DNA of 64,000 bases from assembly GCA_000415185.1 (NCBI GenBank), contig KE351671.1, positions 1-64,000 of the forward strand, read 5' to 3'. Made by a program: the position numbers and the translations under genes. Under the pieces are notes generated by a model, which saw nothing but the letters and a program-made list of their open reading frames with translations, was not told the origin of the DNA and made no database searches. The first letter of the stretch is position 1; each line of letters begins with the position of its first letter. Below, piece after piece: positions 60,401-64,000 of the stretch. This stretch comes from Enterococcus faecalis 13-SD-W-01 (GTDB lineage Bacteria; Bacillota; Bacilli; Lactobacillales; Enterococcaceae).

Positions 60401-61276
60401 TTAAAGCGAATCTTCGTAAAAACGCCCTAAAATCTGTACATTCTCCGCGATGCTGACAAAAGCTTGCGGGTCAGCAGTTTTCATCGCTTCTCTCAACAAA
60501 GGCAATTCATAACGGGTAACGATCGTCATTAAGACAGTTTGTTTGTCGTGCTTGTAGGCACCTTCTGCTTCGTTGATGATCGTGATGCCGCGTCTCATAC
60601 ATTTTTGGATCTCGTCCACGACTCTTTCTGGATGTTTCGTTACGATCATGACTTGCATTTTCTTTTGTTTCGTATAAAAGACATCTGTCACTTTTCCGCT
60701 GACAAAAATAGATAATGCACTATAAAACATGTACTGCCAGCCAAAAAGAAGACCTGCAACGAAAACGATCAATGCATTGAAATAGATCGAGATCGAACCA
60801 ATCGATTTTCCTGTTTTTTTGCGGATCGTGATACTTACGATATCTAAACCGCCTGAAGAAAGTCCATTTCTTAAAGCGAGGCCAATACCTGAACCCATGA
60901 CTGCTCCACCAAACAACGCACAAATGATTGGATCCGTCGATAAGACCGTTTCCGGTACGATGTGGATAAACACCGATGTCAACGTCACAGTGATAAAGGT
61001 AAAAATCGTAAATTTCTTGCCGATTTTGAACCATGCTAAAAAGAATAACGGAATATTCAGTAAGTAAAGCGTTGTAGAAACCGGGACTTCAAAACCTACT
61101 AGTGATTTTGATAAAGTCGTCAGTATCTGTGCCAAACCAGTAATACCGCTTGAATAGATATGTCCTGGCTGGTAAAAAAAGTTCATCGCTACTGATGCAA
61201 TCAGTGCATAGACGATTGAAACAGAAAGTTTGGTCGTGTAATCATGATAGGCCCAACTTTCAAAAGTTTTTTTCAT
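60401..61276 (-). CDS. YitT-family membrane protein with C-terminal DUF2179
   Basis: Protein of 291 residues. Five hydrophobic segments lie in the first 200 residues, including GHIYSSGITGLAQIL and the GSGIGLALRNGLSSGGLDIVSI stretch typical of the DUF161 family, followed by the cytoplasmic DUF2179 domain (about 205-280, KKMQVMIVTKHPERVVDEIQKCMRRGITIINEAEGAY). The function in Firmicutes is unknown; a transport role is presumed. Monocistronic. The second palindromic repeat lies upstream of it. Confidence 0.82.
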   Translation of the reverse strand: MKKTFESWAYHDYTTKLSVSIVYALIASVAMNFFYQPGHIYSSGITGLAQILTTLSKSLVGFEVPVSTTLYLLNIPLFFLAWFKIGKKFTIFTFITVTLTSVFIHIVPETVLSTDPIICALFGGAVMGSGIGLALRNGLSSGGLDIVSITIRKKTGKSIGSISIYFNALIVFVAGLLFGWQYMFYSALSIFVSGKVTDVFYTKQKKMQVMIVTKHPERVVDEIQKCMRRGITIINEAEGAYKHDKQTVLMTIVTRYELPLLREAMKTADPQAFVSIAENVQILGRFYEDSL

Positions 61277-61370
61277 GAAAAAAGCCTCGCTTTACAAGAT
61301 TATGGCTCTATTATAAGGTTTTTTCCTAGTAAAAAAAAGGGCTAAGACCTTAAAGTTAAGAAGTTTTTAG

Positions 61371-61535
61371 AGAGGTTGTGAACAAAGCGTTTTGTCCTGA
61401 GCATTAAGACTCTGTTATCAGAGAAAATGGCTGTTCACATTTTTTCTGATAACAGCTTAATGCCGAAGGACAGCTTTGTGAACACCGTTTATAGAGGTCA
61501 TTTTCTCAGCGTTCTGTTCCGAACATTACAAAACA
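61371..61535 (+). repeat. Tandem imperfect-palindromic intergenic repeat (right copy)
   Basis: One full unit starts at 61371 with AGAGGTTGTGAAC and ends at AGAGGT (61493), where a partial second unit begins; period 122. The full unit folds: GTCCT..AGGAC, GCATTAAG..CTTAATGC and GTTATCAGA..TCTGATAAC arms enclose a loop containing CTGTTCACATTTT. It ends in GAACACCGTTTATAGAGGT, almost identical to the left copy at 1-174. The partial second unit (AGCGTTCTGTTCCGAACATTA) runs into the aspS terminator. Confidence 0.7.
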
Positions 61536-61536
61536 A

Positions 61537-61571
61537 AAAAGACAAAGCAGCCTTATCTGCTTTGTCTTTTT
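61537..61571 (-). terminator. Intrinsic terminator of aspS
   Basis: AAAAGACAAAGCAG and CTGCTTTGTCTTTT pair perfectly around a 6-base loop, with runs of A and T. Confidence 0.9.
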
Positions 61572-61622
61572 CTATTCTTGGTCTTGCCTAAATGATCCTT
61601 TTAAACAGCACGTTCAAGTTTC

Positions 61623-63392
61623 TTATTCTTCAATCGCTGTAACATCGATATTCAATTCGAACAGCTGCATTGGAGAAACAATACTTGGTGCTGAAGACAT
61701 CACATCTGCTGCTTTTCCGTTTTTAGGGAAAGCAATCACTTCACGGATATTATCTTCGCCAGCTAAAAGCATAACTAGACGGTCTAGTCCTAGAGCGATT
61801 CCTCCATGTGGCGGGAATCCATAGTCTAAAGCTGTTAGCAAGAAACCAAATTGTTCTTCCATTGATTCTTTTGTAAATCCTAGTGTTTCCAGAACTTTTT
61901 CTTGCACTTCACGTTGATGGATACGCAATGATCCGCCACCAAGTTCATAACCATTCAAGACGATATCATATGCTTGTGCGTAAACTTTTGAAGGCTCAGT
62001 TGCCAACAATTCGATATCTTCTTCATTTGGCAAAGTAAACGGATGATGCGCAGATACATAACGTCCTGCTTCTTCATCATATTCAAATTGAGGCCAGTCA
62101 ACGACCCACAAGAAATTGAACTTGCTTTCATCGATCAAGCCCAATTCTTTTCCTAGACGAGAACGGATCGCACCTAATGAAGCTGCTACAACTTCTTTTC
62201 TGTCTGCGCCGAACATCAGCAAGTCGCCCACTTCTGCATTTGTTGCCTCAACGATTGCTTCTGTTGCTTCACCCATAAATTTAGCGATTGGGCCTTTAAG
62301 ACCGTCTTCTTCTACTTTCAACCAAGCAAGTCCTTTTGCACCGAATTGGCTGACATATTGACCTAATTGATCCATATCTTTACGTGAGTATTTATCTGCT
62401 GCGCCTTTTGCATTCAAGGCTTTGACTACGCCGCCATTTTCTAAAGCCATTTGGAAGACTTTGAAATCGACATCTTTGACTGTTTCGCTCAAATCGATCA
62501 ATTCCATGTCAAAACGTGTATCAGGTTTGTCGCTTCCGTAACGGTTCATTGCTTCATCGTAAGTCATACGCGGGAATGGTAATGTTACTTCGATTCCGCG
62601 CACATCTTTCATCACTTTTGCAATCAATCCTTCTGTGTATGTTTGGATCTCTTCTGCAGTTAAGAATGTTGTCTCGATATCTACTTGTGTAAATTCTGGT
62701 TGACGGTCGCCGCGCAAGTCTTCATCACGGAAACAACGAACGATTTGATAATAACGGTCAAATCCAGAAGTCATCAACAATTGTTTGAAGATTTGCGGTG
62801 ACTGTGGCAATGCGTAAAAATGCCCTGCATGGACACGCGAAGGAACAAGATAGTCACGCGCGCCTTCTGGTGTTGATTTCGCTAAGTAAGGTGTTTCGAT
62901 ATCCATAAAGTCATTTTCATCTAAATACGTACGGATAGAACGAGTTACTGCACTGCGCATTTTCAAGTTATTTGTCATTTTTGGACGGCGTAAATCTAAA
63001 TAGCGGTAAGCTAAGCGGATTTCGTCATTGATTGTTTGGTCATCTTCAATCAAAAATGGCGGTGTTTTTGCTTTGTTCAGAATCGTGATCTCGCTGGCAA
63101 AGACTTCAAATTGTCCCGTAACCATTTTAGGGTTCACAGCTGATTCTTCACGTTTTCTCACAACACCAGTGATTTCGATAACATATTCGCTGCGGCATTT
63201 ATCAGCGATTTCCCAAGCTTCTCTTGAAACTTCTGGGTTGAATACTACTTGGACGATTCCTTCTCTATCACGTAAATCAATAAAGATCACGCCGCCTAGA
63301 TCGCGTCGTTTTTGGACCCATCCTTTTAATGTTACTGTTTGATCGAGTTGTGTCTCAGAGACTAACCCGCAATAAGTTGTTCTTTTAGTCAT
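61623..63392 (-). CDS. aspS: Aspartyl-tRNA synthetase
   Basis: Class II synthetase of 589 residues. The N-terminal OB-fold anticodon-binding domain ([33 protein letters not shown]) is followed by the catalytic core with RYLDLRR (motif 1 region, near 140), [18 protein letters not shown] (motif 2), the bacterial GAD insertion (about 290-410) and GLDRLVMLL (motif 3) near the end. The start at 63392 follows AAAGGAGAAAAAAGA. It lies 13 bases after hisS, the usual Firmicutes pair, on the same strand. Confidence 0.97.
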   Translation of the reverse strand: MTKRTTYCGLVSETQLDQTVTLKGWVQKRRDLGGVIFIDLRDREGIVQVVFNPEVSREAWEIADKCRSEYVIEITGVVRKREESAVNPKMVTGQFEVFASEITILNKAKTPPFLIEDDQTINDEIRLAYRYLDLRRPKMTNNLKMRSAVTRSIRTYLDENDFMDIETPYLAKSTPEGARDYLVPSRVHAGHFYALPQSPQIFKQLLMTSGFDRYYQIVRCFRDEDLRGDRQPEFTQVDIETTFLTAEEIQTYTEGLIAKVMKDVRGIEVTLPFPRMTYDEAMNRYGSDKPDTRFDMELIDLSETVKDVDFKVFQMALENGGVVKALNAKGAADKYSRKDMDQLGQYVSQFGAKGLAWLKVEEDGLKGPIAKFMGEATEAIVEATNAEVGDLLMFGADRKEVVAASLGAIRSRLGKELGLIDESKFNFLWVVDWPQFEYDEEAGRYVSAHHPFTLPNEEDIELLATEPSKVYAQAYDIVLNGYELGGGSLRIHQREVQEKVLETLGFTKESMEEQFGFLLTALDYGFPPHGGIALGLDRLVMLLAGEDNIREVIAFPKNGKAADVMSSAPSIVSPMQLFELNIDVTAIEE

Positions 63393-63405
63393 TCTTTTTT
63401 CTCCT

Positions 63406-64000
63406 TTAATCAAATGCTATTGTCAACATTTCGTCGTATATCTCGTCAAAATGGTCATAAATCTCTTCTAATGGATATTTCTTCTCGTTACGGTTTGCCA
63501 TTGCTTTGACCGTGATCGTTTGTTCCGCTAACTCATCTTCTCCGATCGTCAATACAAGTTTCGCGCCGGCTTTATCCGCTGTTTTGAATTGTGCTTTTGC
63601 TTTACGTCCCATAAAATCCCGGTCAGCAGAAAAGCCGAAGTTTCTGATTGCTTGAACGACTTTCAAACTTTCAATATTCGCAGCATCTCCTAAAGAAACT
63701 ACGTAAGCATCCAGTTCAGACAATGCAGGAAGTACAACTTCTTCTGCTTCTAATGTCAGCAGTAATCGTTCGATCCCCATAGCAAATCCAAAACCTGGTG
63801 TTGCTGGTCCGCCTAGTTCTTCTACAAGTTCATCATAGCGTCCCCCTGCACAAATCGTTGCTTGGGCACCCATTTTCGGCGCATCACTCATGATTTCAAA
63901 AATCGTATGTGTATAGTAATCCAATCCTCGAACCATATTGCTGTCGATTTCATAAGGGATTTCTAACGCATCCAACATAGCAGTGACTGTTTCAAAATGC
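63406..64000 (-). CDS. hisS: Histidyl-tRNA synthetase, C-terminal part (cut by window edge)
   Basis: The window holds about the last 197 residues; the reading frame stays open to the edge, so the 5' part lies outside. [12 protein letters not shown] and [13 protein letters not shown] belong to the histidine-binding region, [15 protein letters not shown] is motif 3 of class II synthetases, and the last 95 residues ([19 protein letters not shown] onwards) are the anticodon-binding domain. It is followed after 13 bases by aspS. Confidence 0.95.
   Translation of the reverse strand, partial: HFETVTAMLDALEIPYEIDSNMVRGLDYYTHTIFEIMSDAPKMGAQATICAGGRYDELVEELGGPATPGFGFAMGIERLLLTLEAEEVVLPALSELDAYVVSLGDAANIESLKVVQAIRNFGFSADRDFMGRKAKAQFKTADKAGAKLVLTIGEDELAEQTITVKAMANRNEKKYPLEEIYDHFDEIYDEMLTIAFD

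Overview
The window looks like the chromosome of a low-GC Gram-positive coccus of the order Lactobacillales, most likely an Enterococcus; I cannot fix the species. The grounds are AT-rich DNA, strong AGGAGG ribosome binding sites, gene orders typical of Firmicutes (rpmG-secE-nusG / rplK-rplA / rplJ-rplL; spx-mecA-coiA-pepF-spxH next to relQ-nadK-rluD-mgtE; hisS-aspS), a lactate oxidase, and abundant intrinsic terminators. Most of it is ordinary core genome. No rRNA, tRNA, CRISPR array or insertion sequence was found.

Layout. 1-4.7 kb: a tandem palindromic repeat at the left edge, a secreted M60-type metalloprotease, nagB with two NagR-like operators, an MFS exporter and a TVP38-family membrane protein. 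4.8-7.6 kb: a compact accessory island holding only a holin and a phage-type endolysin on one strand, and divergently an XRE repressor with an ImmA/IrrE-type protease. No integrase, capsid or tail genes are present, so it looks like a lysis cassette kept under a phage-type switch. 7.6-15.2 kb: ribosomal protein genes (L12, L10 with its leader, L1, L11), serine dehydratase, lactate oxidase, a lipoprotein hydrolase, and nusG-secE-rpmG; the last two are too short for ordinary ORF calling. 15.3-24 kb: a CBS/ACT protein, the queuosine-precursor transporter queT with a preQ1 riboswitch, a structured RNA of about 220 nt with a cre-like site in its promoter, a lipid kinase, recD2, trmL preceded by a three-hairpin RNA of about 115 nt, an rlmA-type methyltransferase, and cutC. 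24-34 kb: mgtE-rluD-nadK-relQ, divergent CYTH and spxH genes, then pepF, a frameshifted coiA, mecA and spx. SpxH and MecA are protease adaptors, and SpxH delivers Spx to ClpXP, so regulator and adaptor lie together.

34-46 kb: a HAD hydrolase, an sbcD-sbcC-SNF2 helicase operon, plsC, and a three-gene operon of a second small alarmone synthetase, a ClC-type channel and a small membrane protein. 46-61 kb: brnQ behind a T-box, a DUF305 protein, and a malonate decarboxylase operon (mdcH-A-C-DE-G-acyltransferase-citG) with a divergent LysR regulator. That operon has a fused beta/gamma subunit and a membrane acyltransferase gene inside it, and no recognisable malonate transporter. Then come trmN6 with a GIY-YIG protein, an OatA-like acetyltransferase with a hairpin-rich leader, and a YitT protein. 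61-64 kb: a second copy of the tandem palindromic repeat, then aspS and the 3' part of hisS.

The strongest candidates for something undescribed are the four-gene lysis switch at 4.8-7.6 kb, the alarmone synthetase-ClC operon at 43.7-46.2 kb, the two unassigned structured RNAs (16.85-17.07 kb and 22.17-22.29 kb), and the palindromic repeat family whose stems differ while its ends and loop are kept.
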